Below are positions 1 to 7,436 of a stretch of DNA of 13,474 nt, in pieces; the first letter of the stretch is position 1, and each line of letters begins with the position of its first letter. The stretch lies in the NCBI GenBank assembly GCA_009774655.1, contig VSOD01000071.1:1-13474 (forward strand), given 5' to 3'. The DNA comes from Lachnospiraceae bacterium (lineage in GTDB: Bacteria > Bacillota_A > Clostridia > Lachnospirales > Lachnospiraceae). The position numbers and the translations under genes are program-made. The notes beneath the pieces are model-generated. The model saw only the letters and a list, made by a program, of their open reading frames with translations, searched no databases and had not been told where the DNA came from.

Positions 1-1192
1 CCACCGACAGACTGCCGCCCTGCTCCTCCACGATCTTTTTGGCCAGAGAAAGGCCAAGCCCCACGCCCTGTCTGTCGTCCGCCTGCCTGCTCCGGTAGAA
101 GCGTTTGAAAATATGGTGGATGTCCTCCGGCAGGATGCCGCACCCGTCATCCTTCACAGACAGCCGCATAAGCGCAGGGGACCGCTGCCAGACGATCCGT
201 ATCGTGCCGCCCGTACTGGTGTGATCCAGCGCATTTTTGACCAGGTTGCCCAGCGCTTCCTTCGTCCAGGCCGGATCGCAGCAGACCTGCTCCTCCGGAC
301 TGCCTTCCCGCAAGATCGTTTTTCCTTCCCGGGCCGCCCGCTCCGACAGTTCCATGACTGCCTGCGATACCAGCTCCTGTGCATAACACTGCCGCTTCTC
401 GAAGACAATGTTGCCCGTGTCCAGCCGCGCCATTTTCAAAAGCGACAAAATCAGCTGCTCCATCCGCTCCAGCGACCGCATGGATTTCTCCGTGAATCTG
501 CGCACGGTCTCTTCCCGGTCAGCCTCCTGTGCCATGATCTCCATATACATGGTAAGCGCCGCCAGCGGCGTTTTCAGCTGATGGGAAATATCCGAGATCA
601 TATCCCGCAGAAACTCCCTGGCCCTGCGCTCCGTCTCGCTTTTGGCCTGCAGCGACAACGCAAGCTGCTCTACCTTATTATAAAGCCGGTATACGGCGCC
701 CGTCTCCCCCATGGGCAAATGCTCTGTAAACCGCTCTTCCGCATACCCGGTCACAATCCGTTCTGCTTCCTCATAAGCCAGCTCCCTTTTCTGTAAAAAG
801 AACCCCGCGCCGAGCAGCAGGACAGCCGCAGACAGAATCCCCCCTGCAAGCAGCGTCATCAAAAAAGGCCCCGACGTCTGCCCCATAAGCTGCAGCAAAA
901 AGCCCTGTCCCTGCTCCGTATGGCCGATTTGTGCCAGCAGCCCTCTTCCCGCCTCCGTCACTTCCGTATGATTCCAGGCCGCCGCAATCACTGTCGGCAG
1001 GACATCCTGCTCCAACAGGTATGAAGACGCCGCCAGCTCCCGCTGTGTCAGCACATGCCTGATCTGATCCCCATGCCACACCCCGCAGATCCCCAAAAAG
1101 AAAGTCTGCCAAACGCAGACCATCACCAGAAACCCGTACAGACCACGGGCCTGTCTCTCCTGTAAAAAATTCATACCATTCCCGGCGCTCAA
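1..1192 (-). CDS. Sensor histidine kinase, HisKA/HATPase type, C-terminus cut by window edge
   Basis: Membrane histidine kinase expected to autophosphorylate and pass phosphate to the response regulator encoded just upstream. About 391 residues are visible when counted from the ATG at 1172-1174. Hydrophobic helices at about residues 12-32 and 103-127 flank an extracytoplasmic segment of about 70 residues, followed by a HAMP-like linker. The H box reads DISHQLKTPLAAL (His198), the N box EALGNLVKNALDH (Asn310, Asn314), the G1 box DDGCGI (342-347), the F box FKRFYRSR and the G2 box GVGLGLSLAKKIVEEQGG; the protein stops at the edge shortly after that, so only a short tail is missing. I prefer the in-frame TTG at 1190-1192, because AAGGAG lies 8 bases before it, whereas the ATG six codons on has no suitable site. 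The gap to the regulator is 47 bases, so the two are probably one transcript. The signal is unknown; similar kinases often sit beside peptide-export ABC transporters, but none is visible here. Confidence 0.93.
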   Translation of the reverse strand, partial: MSAGNGMNFLQERQARGLYGFLVMVCVWQTFFLGICGVWHGDQIRHVLTQRELAASSYLLEQDVLPTVIAAAWNHTEVTEAGRGLLAQIGHTEQGQGFLLQLMGQTSGPFLMTLLAGGILSAAVLLLGAGFFLQKRELAYEEAERIVTGYAEERFTEHLPMGETGAVYRLYNKVEQLALSLQAKSETERRAREFLRDMISDISHQLKTPLAALTMYMEIMAQEADREETVRRFTEKSMRSLERMEQLILSLLKMARLDTGNIVFEKRQCYAQELVSQAVMELSERAAREGKTILREGSPEEQVCCDPAWTKEALGNLVKNALDHTSTGGTIRIVWQRSPALMRLSVKDDGCGILPEDIHHIFKRFYRSRQADDRQGVGLGLSLAKKIVEEQGGSLSV

Positions 1193-1239
1193 CTTACCCG
1201 CTCCTTCCGCTCACATTTTCCTCTTCACGCCTTACGCTT

Positions 1240-1929
1240 TTACGCCTGCCACTGGTAGCCCAGTCCCCTGACTGTTTTCAGATATTCCGGTGCGGAGGGG
1301 TCACGCTCCAGCTTCTCCCGCAGCCTGCGCACATATACGGAAAGCGTGTTGTCATCCACGAAATTACCCGCGCCGTCCCACAGCTTATCCAGGATCACGG
1401 AGCGTGTGAGCACTTTCCCGCTGTTTGCAAGAAAAAGGCACAGCAGCCGGTACTCCGCCCCCGTACATTCCACATGCTCTCCCCGCAGCGTCACCCTGCC
1501 CTCCGTAAGATACACGGTAAGATCGCCGGATCTTAAGATTCCCTCTTCCGCCTTACGGCCCGTACTGCGCCGCAGCAGCGCCCGGATCCGTGAGCAGAGC
1601 TCCCCCAGCTTAAAAGGCTTCGTGATATAATCGTCCCCGCCGCAGTCTAACCCCCTGATCACGCTGGTCTCCTCGTCCGAGGCCGTCAGGAATATGATCG
1701 GCGTCTCATTTCCCGCCGCCCGCAGCCGCTCACACAGACGGAAGCCGTTTCCGTCCGGCAGCGTCACATCAAACAGGAGCAGGTCGAACTGCCTGCCCTC
1801 TCCCGTCAAAAGCCTGCCGGCCTCCTGCACCGATCGTGCCACCGTTATCTCAAATCCGTTTTTTTCAAGTGAATACGTCAGCCCGTCGATCAGGCTGATA
1901 TCGTCCTCCAACAGCAATAATTTCTGCAC
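1240..1929 (-). CDS. OmpR/PhoB-family response regulator
   Basis: DNA-binding response regulator, 229 residues, a normal length for the family. The receiver domain (about 1-117) has the acidic pair Asp9-Asp10, the phosphoacceptor Asp54 in LLLFDVTLPDGNG, Thr82 in IIFLTAS and Lys104 in DDYITKPF. The winged-helix effector domain (about 130-228) ends in the usual VYVRRLREKLE recognition helix and KTVRGLGYQW wing. The start codon is GTG at 1927-1929, with GAGGAG about 9 bases upstream. It precedes the histidine kinase by 47 bases and should be its partner. It lies 58 bases after ogt, with a candidate promoter overlapping the ogt stop, so it may be transcribed both by read-through and on its own. 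Targets cannot be told from the window. Confidence 0.96.
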   Translation of the reverse strand: MQKLLLLEDDISLIDGLTYSLEKNGFEITVARSVQEAGRLLTGEGRQFDLLLFDVTLPDGNGFRLCERLRAAGNETPIIFLTASDEETSVIRGLDCGGDDYITKPFKLGELCSRIRALLRRSTGRKAEEGILRSGDLTVYLTEGRVTLRGEHVECTGAEYRLLCLFLANSGKVLTRSVILDKLWDGAGNFVDDNTLSVYVRRLREKLERDPSAPEYLKTVRGLGYQWQA

Positions 1930-1986
1930 GCGGGTTCTCCTCTCTGATTCTTACCGCAAACTGACAGAGCGCAGCAGCATAAAACT

Positions 1987-2016
1987 ACTATAGCACAAAC
2001 AGGTTCTCCACCGCAA
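1987..2016 (-). promoter_or_regulatory. Candidate promoter for the OmpR-type two-component pair
   Basis: On the minus strand TTGCGG (2016-2011), an 18-base spacer and TATAGT (1992-1987) are preceded by TG plus one base, an extended -10 element. The -10 overlaps the TAG stop of ogt. A start near 1980 would give a leader of about 50 bases before the GTG of the regulator. The -35 is a weak match, so this rests mainly on the extended -10. Confidence 0.4.
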
Positions 2017-2503
2017 CGCCTTCCAGCTTTAACAGTTCTACCTTTCTCGGGATGCCTCCCGCATACCCTGTCAGGCTGCCGTTCGTTCCCACCATCCGGT
2101 GACACGGAATGAGAATGGAGATCGGATTGTGCGCCACCGCCCCGCCGACAGCCTGTGCCGACATCCGTTCGATCCCCCTCTCCTTCGCGATCTGCGTCGC
2201 CAGCTCCCCGTAAGTCATCGTCTGCCCGTAGGGAATCTGCAGCAGCATCTCCCAGACCCTGATCCGAAAAGGCGACCCGATCATATGGAGCGGCGGCAGG
2301 CACTCCGGCTGCTTCCCGGAGAAGTAGAGATCCAGCCACGTCCGCACCTTCTCAAACACCGGCACTTCCTTTTCCTCATGCCGCGCCGCCAGTCCTGCCG
2401 CATAATATCCTGCCCCGTCAAGCCACAACCCCGTAAGCCCCGTCTCGTCCGCCGCCAGCAGCACGCTGCCAAGAGGCGTCTCATATTTGGTTGTATACTG
2501 CAT
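1988..2503 (-). CDS. ogt: Methylated-DNA--protein-cysteine S-methyltransferase (O6-alkylguanine repair)
   Basis: Suicide DNA-repair protein that moves the alkyl group from O6-alkylguanine (and O4-alkylthymine) to its own cysteine. The 171-residue product has the N-terminal ribonuclease-like domain of the family (about 1-72) and the C-terminal catalytic domain with FRIRVWEMLLQIPYGQTMTYGELA, the helix-turn-helix region MSAQAVGGAVAHNP and the active site PCHRMVG with acceptor Cys134. GYAGGIPRKVELLKLE closes the active-site domain. The usual form is PCHRVIG or PCHRVVG; Met in place of the first Val is a mild change. The start is the ATG at 2501-2503, preceded by AGAAGGAG about 9 bases upstream; the reading frame stays open for 28 more codons, but these do not resemble the family. 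A candidate promoter lies at 2781-2809. Confidence 0.96.
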   Translation of the reverse strand: MQYTTKYETPLGSVLLAADETGLTGLWLDGAGYYAAGLAARHEEKEVPVFEKVRTWLDLYFSGKQPECLPPLHMIGSPFRIRVWEMLLQIPYGQTMTYGELATQIAKERGIERMSAQAVGGAVAHNPISILIPCHRMVGTNGSLTGYAGGIPRKVELLKLEGVAVENLFVL

Positions 2504-2522
2504 TCTCTTCTCACTCCTTCTC

Positions 2523-2672
2523 TCAACCTGTTTTGTCTTCACACATCCTTCTGTTCCACCTGCATATGCTGACCATAGCCGCCGCACTCAGGAATAATTC
2601 TACCCAGAAAAGCCAGTTGCCATACGGAATATCCGACGCCGGAATATGGATCAAAGATCCCGTTGCCAGCAC
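2523..2672 (-). CDS. Possible membrane microprotein ahead of ogt
   Basis: Unrecognised open frame of 49 codons. It starts at a GTG (2670-2672) that has AAAGGAAG about 6 bases before it, a good ribosome binding site, and ends 19 bases before the ogt start. The product would have one hydrophobic helix, roughly NWLFWVELFLSAAAMVSI, followed by the positive stretch CRWNRRM, which fits a single-pass membrane protein with its C-terminus in the cytoplasm. The part before the helix contains IPASDIPYGNW. A candidate promoter (2781-2809) points into it. The frame is open further upstream to a GTG at 2712-2714, but that start lacks a binding site. It could instead be leader sequence of ogt with a chance open frame; nothing in it matches a family I know. 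Confidence 0.35.
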   Translation of the reverse strand: MLATGSLIHIPASDIPYGNWLFWVELFLSAAAMVSICRWNRRMCEDKTG

Positions 2673-2780
2673 CAGCTTCTTCCTTTTGACAGGACAGGAA
2701 AACAATTTTTCCACTTTTCAGGGCATTTTCAGCGGCCTTTTTTCAAGTAATCTATGAGATACTTCCCTAAAGCAACTTGT

Positions 2781-2809
2781 ATTTTACACCTTGTCAAATT
2801 ATTTATCAA
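2781..2809 (-). promoter_or_regulatory. Candidate sigma-A promoter for the ogt unit
   Basis: On the minus strand TTGATA (2809-2804), exactly 17 bases, then TAAAAT (2786-2781): one mismatch from consensus in each hexamer. Transcription would begin near 2774, about 100 bases before the microprotein GTG and about 270 before the ogt ATG, a leader long enough to suggest that the microprotein frame or an RNA element lies in it. Confidence 0.6.
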
Positions 2810-2891
2810 TATGCCGCAAAAGCATTTTATGGTTTGTCCTTGACAGGAACCAGAAGCAAAATCTTGTCTTTTCCGAATCAATCATATAGAA

Positions 2892-2909
2892 TTATAGTAA
2901 ACGAAATTT
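2892..2909 (-). repeat. Copy 1 of a shared motif AAATTTCGTTTACTATAA
   Basis: Read on the minus strand this 18-base stretch matches the stretch at 9839-9855 except for one inserted T. It lies in the divergent region between ogt and the beta-CASP gene. The last part, TATAAT when extended by one base, could be a -10 element, but no -35 is visible at a suitable distance. Confidence 0.45.
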
Positions 2910-2980
2910 CTAATGCGGTTAACTGTAATTATAATATTCGCACAGTATTTCCCGCAACATCACAGAAAGGACTCACACCC

Positions 2981-5539
2981 ATGAATCTACATTTTCTCGG
3001 CGGCGCCATGGAAATCGGCGGAAGCTGCATTTATCTTAGAATAGCAGGCAAGGGCATTCTGATGGATTCAGGCATCCGGCAGTCCGGCACTAAAGATCCA
3101 CTGCCCGATTTCCGCACCCTGCAGGAACAGGGCGGCCTGGATGCCATTCTGATCAGCCACGCCCATATGGACCATATCGGAACCCTTCCTATCGTCAGCA
3201 AGGCGTATCCGGAAGCTCCCGTCTACATGACTGCCATGACCGCAGATCTCACCCGGGTACTTCTGTATGACAGTCTGAAGATCATGAATAACCGTGAAGG
3301 CGAGATTCCTCACTATTCCGAACAGGATGTCCTGTCCATGCTGGGACGTATCCACGTTATCGGCTATCAGACTCCCTTTCCCATTCTGGAAGGGTTTACC
3401 CTGACATTCTATCCGGCGGGACATATTGCAGGCGCCGCCTGTATTTATCTTGTCACAGACGAGGGAAGCCTGTTTTATTCCGGAGATTTCTCCGCCTTCT
3501 CCCAGCGCACCATCGAGGGAATCAGCATTCCCAGACTGCGGCCTGACGTCACCATCGTAGAGACCACTTACGGAAACCGGCTCCATTCCAACCGACAGGT
3601 AGAGGAAAAGCGTCTGGTGGAGCTGGTACGGGAATGCATTCTGCAGAAGAAGAAAATACTGATTCCGGCCTTCGCTCTGGGGCGGGCTCAGGAGGTTCTG
3701 CTGATTCTGCGCGCCGCCATCCAGAATCAGGAAATTCCCGCCGTACCTGTCTATGTGGACGGCATGGTCCGGGACATCAATATCATGTACACCAGGAATC
3801 CCACTTATCTGAAAAACGCTCTGGGAAAACGCATTCTAAAGGGTAACGAACCCTTTTACACGAAAGAAATACAGGCCGTAGCGCCCATGCAGAAAAGAGA
3901 GGAACTGTTATCCGGCAGTGACCCTGTCGTCTTCCTCTCCAGCTCCGGTATGCTCACCGGCGGTCCCAGTGTCGAGTATGCCCGTAAGCTTGCATCTTCC
4001 GAAAATGCCTGCATCATCATTACCGGCTACCAGGACGAAGAATCGCCCGGCCGCCAGCTCCTTGATCTTCTGGAGAATCCTGAGGCTGCAAGCCTGACCC
4101 TGAACGGAACCTCCGTACCTGTAAAATGCCGCATCGAACAGGTGGGACTTTCCGCCCACGGCGACAAGCTCGAGATCGAGAACCTTTTGGACCGGCTCTC
4201 TTCCCGCCATATTTTCCTGGTGCACGGAAACCAGGACGTCATCGAAGAACTGGGGCAGGAGCTGGCAGGCCAGGATTACCGCAGACAGGTTTACTTACCC
4301 GAATGCGGGCAGTCCTACGAAATTATCCTTCGAAACAAAAGAAAGCAGGCGCCGTTTATCCCGGCTTATACGCTTCAGAGAACGCAGGAATATACCCCCG
4401 CTGACCAGAAACTCCTCTGGGAATACTGGCGGGAACACTATCCGGAGAAACATTTTACGACTTCCCAGATTGCCCATATCTGGTATGGCAGGGCCGTTTC
4501 GGACGATACCATACTGCAATCCATGCAGAAAGCGCTTGACGAAAGCGACTGCTTCTCCCCGAATGCAAAGCGGCTGTTCCTCTGGAATGCCGTTACGCCG
4601 GAAGACCTGGCGGCTCTGCTTGCCCCCAGAGAACTGACCCAGCAGGAACTGTCGGCAGAAATTGAAAAGACCTTCGGGGATTTCCCTTACCGGAAGATCA
4701 GCTATCACAAGGACCGCCGGGAAGTCATCCTGCAGTTTGACTATCCTGACGCCCAGGACAAGAAAGCTTTCCGCGCCGCAGCCGCCCGCTTCTTTGAAGC
4801 TACCGGCTGGAACGCCGGAATCCACCCGTCCACGAACCACAATGCAGCAGCCATCCTGCTCACATCGCTGTTCGATGACAGAATCTCCAGGCTTTCCTAT
4901 CACACAGACAGAAAAGCCTATGAGGTCACTCTATCCGGAGAGCCCGACGCCGGAAGTCTCGAGGCGGCGGACAGATTCCATACCATTACCGGATGGAACC
5001 TTTCCCTCAACGGACAGCCTTGTTCCTCCCTCGACGGATCGATATCGGAAACAGCAACAGAGAAAAAGGACGGTTTCTTCTGTCCTCACAGTCCCTCCAT
5101 GGAAACCGTCGAACAAAATCTGGCTTTTTACTGCATCGACCAGACTTTCGAAACCCTGCCCCACCAGCCGGACAAGAAAAGTCTGAAACATGATCCCATG
5201 GGAAAATATCTGGAGATCAGTTTTATTTCACCTGCCGTCGGAAATCGATATCGTGATGAACTGCAGACACTGGCTGACCAGACCGGATGGCGGATCGGCA
5301 TCGCAGAGAAAGTGAATCAAAACGAATTGTTAAAGATCGCTCAGATTCTGTGTTTGAAACACGGAATTTCCCTAACGAAAAATCCGTCTTATCTTCCGGA
5401 ACGCAGAACCGTTCAGATGAAAGTGGAGAATACGATAAGTCCAGATAATCTGCGGCAGGCAGAAGAAGAATTTCTGGAAAGGACAGGATGTGCGTGTACT
5501 TTTACGCCTATGCCCCATGGCGTCTCCAACACAAACTGA
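2981..5539 (+). CDS. Metallo-beta-lactamase/beta-CASP RNase-like protein with long repeat-bearing C-terminus
   Basis: Predicted zinc-dependent ribonuclease of the CPSF73/YSH1-like (COG1236) group, 852 residues. The metallo-beta-lactamase core has HAHMDH (His60-His65), GHIAGA (His148), SGDFSA (Asp169), LSAHGD (His393) and VHGNQD (His415), giving a full set of metal ligands. The beta-CASP insert (about 190-370) includes ETTYGNR, FALGRAQE and SSSGMLTGGPS. The catalytic part ends near residue 440, the usual size of the family. The remaining 400 residues are extra: a helical, possibly winged-helix stretch (about 460-550) and four repeats marked by TGW (see 4697-5506). The start is the ATG at 2981-2983 with GAAAGGA 9 bases upstream, because the fold begins there with HFLGGAMEIGGS; an earlier in-frame start adds 68 unlikely residues. 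It stands alone on the plus strand and ends 2 bases from the stop of the convergent permease gene. The substrate is unknown; an RNA role is inferred from the beta-CASP class. Confidence 0.9.
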   Translation: MNLHFLGGAMEIGGSCIYLRIAGKGILMDSGIRQSGTKDPLPDFRTLQEQGGLDAILISHAHMDHIGTLPIVSKAYPEAPVYMTAMTADLTRVLLYDSLKIMNNREGEIPHYSEQDVLSMLGRIHVIGYQTPFPILEGFTLTFYPAGHIAGAACIYLVTDEGSLFYSGDFSAFSQRTIEGISIPRLRPDVTIVETTYGNRLHSNRQVEEKRLVELVRECILQKKKILIPAFALGRAQEVLLILRAAIQNQEIPAVPVYVDGMVRDINIMYTRNPTYLKNALGKRILKGNEPFYTKEIQAVAPMQKREELLSGSDPVVFLSSSGMLTGGPSVEYARKLASSENACIIITGYQDEESPGRQLLDLLENPEAASLTLNGTSVPVKCRIEQVGLSAHGDKLEIENLLDRLSSRHIFLVHGNQDVIEELGQELAGQDYRRQVYLPECGQSYEIILRNKRKQAPFIPAYTLQRTQEYTPADQKLLWEYWREHYPEKHFTTSQIAHIWYGRAVSDDTILQSMQKALDESDCFSPNAKRLFLWNAVTPEDLAALLAPRELTQQELSAEIEKTFGDFPYRKISYHKDRREVILQFDYPDAQDKKAFRAAAARFFEATGWNAGIHPSTNHNAAAILLTSLFDDRISRLSYHTDRKAYEVTLSGEPDAGSLEAADRFHTITGWNLSLNGQPCSSLDGSISETATEKKDGFFCPHSPSMETVEQNLAFYCIDQTFETLPHQPDKKSLKHDPMGKYLEISFISPAVGNRYRDELQTLADQTGWRIGIAEKVNQNELLKIAQILCLKHGISLTKNPSYLPERRTVQMKVENTISPDNLRQAEEEFLERTGCACTFTPMPHGVSNTN
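4697..5506 (+). repeat. Four diverged protein repeats (two duplicated pairs) in the beta-CASP C-terminus
   Basis: Within the 852-residue protein, units start near residues 573, 638, 735 and 798. Each has two predicted beta strands, a helix and the closing motif TGW followed by another strand; the motifs are at 608-610, 670-672, 768-770 and 835-837 (TGC in the last). Units 1 and 2 align clearly at their starts (ISYHKDRREVILQF against LSYHTDRKAYEVTL). Units 1 and 3 are both followed by a similar helix (NHNAAAILLTSLF and NQNELLKIAQILC) leading into units 2 and 4. The spacing inside pairs is 62 and 67 residues and between pairs 160, which suggests an ancestral unit doubled twice. The fold is not one I can name; the alternating strands and helix would suit a small alpha/beta RNA-binding module, which is inference. 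Confidence 0.6.
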
Positions 5540-5541
5540 AA

Positions 5542-6741
5542 TCATTTTTTCCATATTATCAGCAGTAAAGTGAAACACTCCGCCAGGACAATGCAGAGCA
5601 TAACCCCTGTCATCTCAGGCCGCATGCCGGTCAGCCCTGCAGCCAACAGCATGATTAGCGGCACAACATATTTTCGCGGGTGGTTCCACAGATCATTTTC
5701 AATCTTCCAGTTACGGACAGGGTGACTCCACTCCAGCCAGACAGACAGAACAGCGCTTTGCAGGGCAGTCATCAATGCGGCGGCGATTTCCGTACCGCCT
5801 GCACCGCCATGCTGAATATGCCAGCTTATCAGGTATAAACTGCTTACCGCCATATTGACGGAGAAAATAAATAGACAGTAGCGGATGCAGAAACGTCCTG
5901 CCTGCCCGGGCAGTACACGGACAGCCTGCTCCAGATCAGGGTCACAGGACAACAGGATGCAGATTGGTGTGTTCAGACAAAGAACGGCAAATCCCAGGGG
6001 CATAACGTTCAATTCCTCAACCTGCCCTAATATAAATGGCAGCACAACGGCAATCACACACAGGCCGGCAGTATTCAGAAGATAATTCTTATTCGTAAAA
6101 AGATAACGCAGCATGTACAGCAATATGCTCCCCGTTCCTTTGGTATGCCTGATAAGGGGTTTTGCGGATCCGGGGTTGTAAAATACATAAGCGTCCACTT
6201 TCAACAATCTCAAAGCTGAAAGGAGAAGACTTAAAAGCACAATTACAGCAAAAACCCTGATCTCCCGCACCGTGAATACGAACACAAAGATTCCCGCACC
6301 CCACAAAATCACAAAGGGAAGCAGTCTCCTTTGCTTCACCATGGTATACCACGCCGCCGCCATGAAACAACCGTTACAGGCACAGAGAAGGGCCACGGCC
6401 ATCTGCAGTGCACTCCACTCACACACGGCAAAGAACAGCGTTAAGACAAGAAGCGTCTTCGTAACCATTGTATAACCGGCATACGAAAGTACAATCGAAA
6501 AGGTCATCTTCCTGTTTGTAAACGGCAGCATAAACAACCCGCTCATACACTCTGCATTTCTCGAAGAAGCAAGCGCCTGCCACATGATACCCGTCGATGC
6601 AGCCGTAGCCGCCAGAAAGAGAATATACGGCGCAATCTCCATTTCCATTTCTGCGGCACTGACGGCAAGAAACAGTATCATGCAGGCAATAAGACCTTTT
6701 ACGACGCGCTCATATTTTGCACCAAAGAGCTGTTTACTCAT
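5542..6741 (-). CDS. ABC transporter permease, ABC-2-like, multi-pass membrane protein
   Basis: The 399-residue product is almost entirely hydrophobic, with about 10 to 12 predicted membrane helices and a charged central loop (around residues 180-215, containing FYNPGSAKPLIRHTKGTG). There is no signal peptide or enzymatic motif. It is identified as the membrane half of a transporter because its ATG (6739-6741) overlaps the TGA of the ATPase gene by four bases (ATGA), a sign of translational coupling. Size and layout fit ABC-2-type exporters with one ATPase and one permease gene, as in bacteriocin-immunity or NatAB-like systems, but I do not recognise a named family. The likely position is last in the cluster. 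Cargo is unknown. The gene ends 2 bases from the stop of the convergent beta-CASP gene. Confidence 0.85.
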   Translation of the reverse strand: MSKQLFGAKYERVVKGLIACMILFLAVSAAEMEMEIAPYILFLAATAASTGIMWQALASSRNAECMSGLFMLPFTNRKMTFSIVLSYAGYTMVTKTLLVLTLFFAVCEWSALQMAVALLCACNGCFMAAAWYTMVKQRRLLPFVILWGAGIFVFVFTVREIRVFAVIVLLSLLLSALRLLKVDAYVFYNPGSAKPLIRHTKGTGSILLYMLRYLFTNKNYLLNTAGLCVIAVVLPFILGQVEELNVMPLGFAVLCLNTPICILLSCDPDLEQAVRVLPGQAGRFCIRYCLFIFSVNMAVSSLYLISWHIQHGGAGGTEIAAALMTALQSAVLSVWLEWSHPVRNWKIENDLWNHPRKYVVPLIMLLAAGLTGMRPEMTGVMLCIVLAECFTLLLIIWKK

Positions 6742-7436
6742 TCTTTCAATACCTCCCGTATTTTGTCGGTTTCAATTTCCTGTCCTGTAAACCTCTTTCT
6801 GATCCGTCCCTCTTCAAGCACCAGCACCCGGTCAGAAGTAAGGCAGATACTTTCAAGGATATGGGATGAAAAAAGAACCGTTCCATACTGCCGGTAGCCG
6901 TTTATCCGGCTGTACAGATATTCTGTACTTTGAAAATCCAGACCATTTACAGGCTCATCCAGCACAAGCAGCTGCGGTTTCAGGGCAAAAGCAGTAATCA
7001 GGTATGCCTTTTTCTGATTGCCCGTTGACAATTCTTTCAGTAAAACATCAGTGTATTCCTCGAATTGAAAGCCTTGTACCAGTTCGTCTACATCGGACAG
7101 TTCTTTCCCATAACTCGCGGCCACATAAGAAGCATACTCACGAAATGTGAAGAATGAAAAGGAATGTTCTTCGGCAAAGACGACATAACGGTTTTTCTTA
7201 AAGTCCCTGTCACGGAACATAAACGGTTTCTCCTGCCACAGAGTATCTTCCACCCGGAAGCTGTCAAGCAGCCCGGAAAGCGTTTTGATCAAGGTCGTTT
7301 TGCCCGCTCCGTTAAGTCCAATCAGCCCGACGATCTCATTCGTTCCCAGTTCCATAGATAATTCTTTCAGAACCGGCTTATTTTTCATATACCAAACGGT
7401 CAAATTTTTGAGAGTAAGAAGATGTGAATTATCCAT
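6738..7436 (-). CDS. ABC transporter ATP-binding protein
   Basis: Cytoplasmic ATPase that should power the permease encoded next. The 232-residue product has Walker A GLNGAGKTT (40-48), signature LSTGNQKK (136-143, a variant of LSGGQ), Walker B LLVLDEP (156-162) and the switch His192 in LFSSHILES. Where the Q-loop glutamine is normally found the protein reads VVFAEEHSF, with glutamate at residues 89-90, so the canonical Gln appears to be replaced. The start is the ATG at 7434-7436 preceded by GGAGG 7 bases upstream; the frame extends upstream another 37 codons through the small gene before it and those residues are not transporter-like. It overlaps the 62-residue membrane protein gene by 8 bases and the permease gene by 4. 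Single-domain ATPases of this type usually form a homodimer with two copies of the permease. Confidence 0.95.
   Translation of the reverse strand: MDNSHLLTLKNLTVWYMKNKPVLKELSMELGTNEIVGLIGLNGAGKTTLIKTLSGLLDSFRVEDTLWQEKPFMFRDRDFKKNRYVVFAEEHSFSFFTFREYASYVAASYGKELSDVDELVQGFQFEEYTDVLLKELSTGNQKKAYLITAFALKPQLLVLDEPVNGLDFQSTEYLYSRINGYRQYGTVLFSSHILESICLTSDRVLVLEEGRIRKRFTGQEIETDKIREVLKE

Larger units (their letters stand above)
2673..2980. other. AT-rich divergent intergenic region
   Basis: The space between the minus-strand ogt unit and the plus-strand beta-CASP gene is clearly richer in A and T than its neighbours. It holds a minus-strand promoter candidate (2781-2809) and a motif shared with the LytTR regulator upstream region (2892-2909). 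On the plus strand it has a perfect TATAAT (2930-2935) 46 bases before the beta-CASP ATG, but no good -35 at 16-18 bases. That TATAAT lies inside a short inverted repeat, ACTGT (2922-2926) and ACAGT (2942-2946), which could be an operator or chance. The frame of the beta-CASP gene is open back to 2777, but the extra 68 codons look non-coding. No RNA gene was recognised. Confidence 0.6.

Noticed and set aside
113..796. 227-codon plus-strand frame at the left end
   Set aside because: The minus strand here encodes the histidine kinase with all its boxes in order, so this is its shadow.
2777..2980. 68-codon N-terminal extension of the beta-CASP protein
   Set aside because: It has no ribosome binding site at its start, AT-rich composition and no protein-like pattern, while the ATG at 2981 has a good site and begins exactly at the fold.
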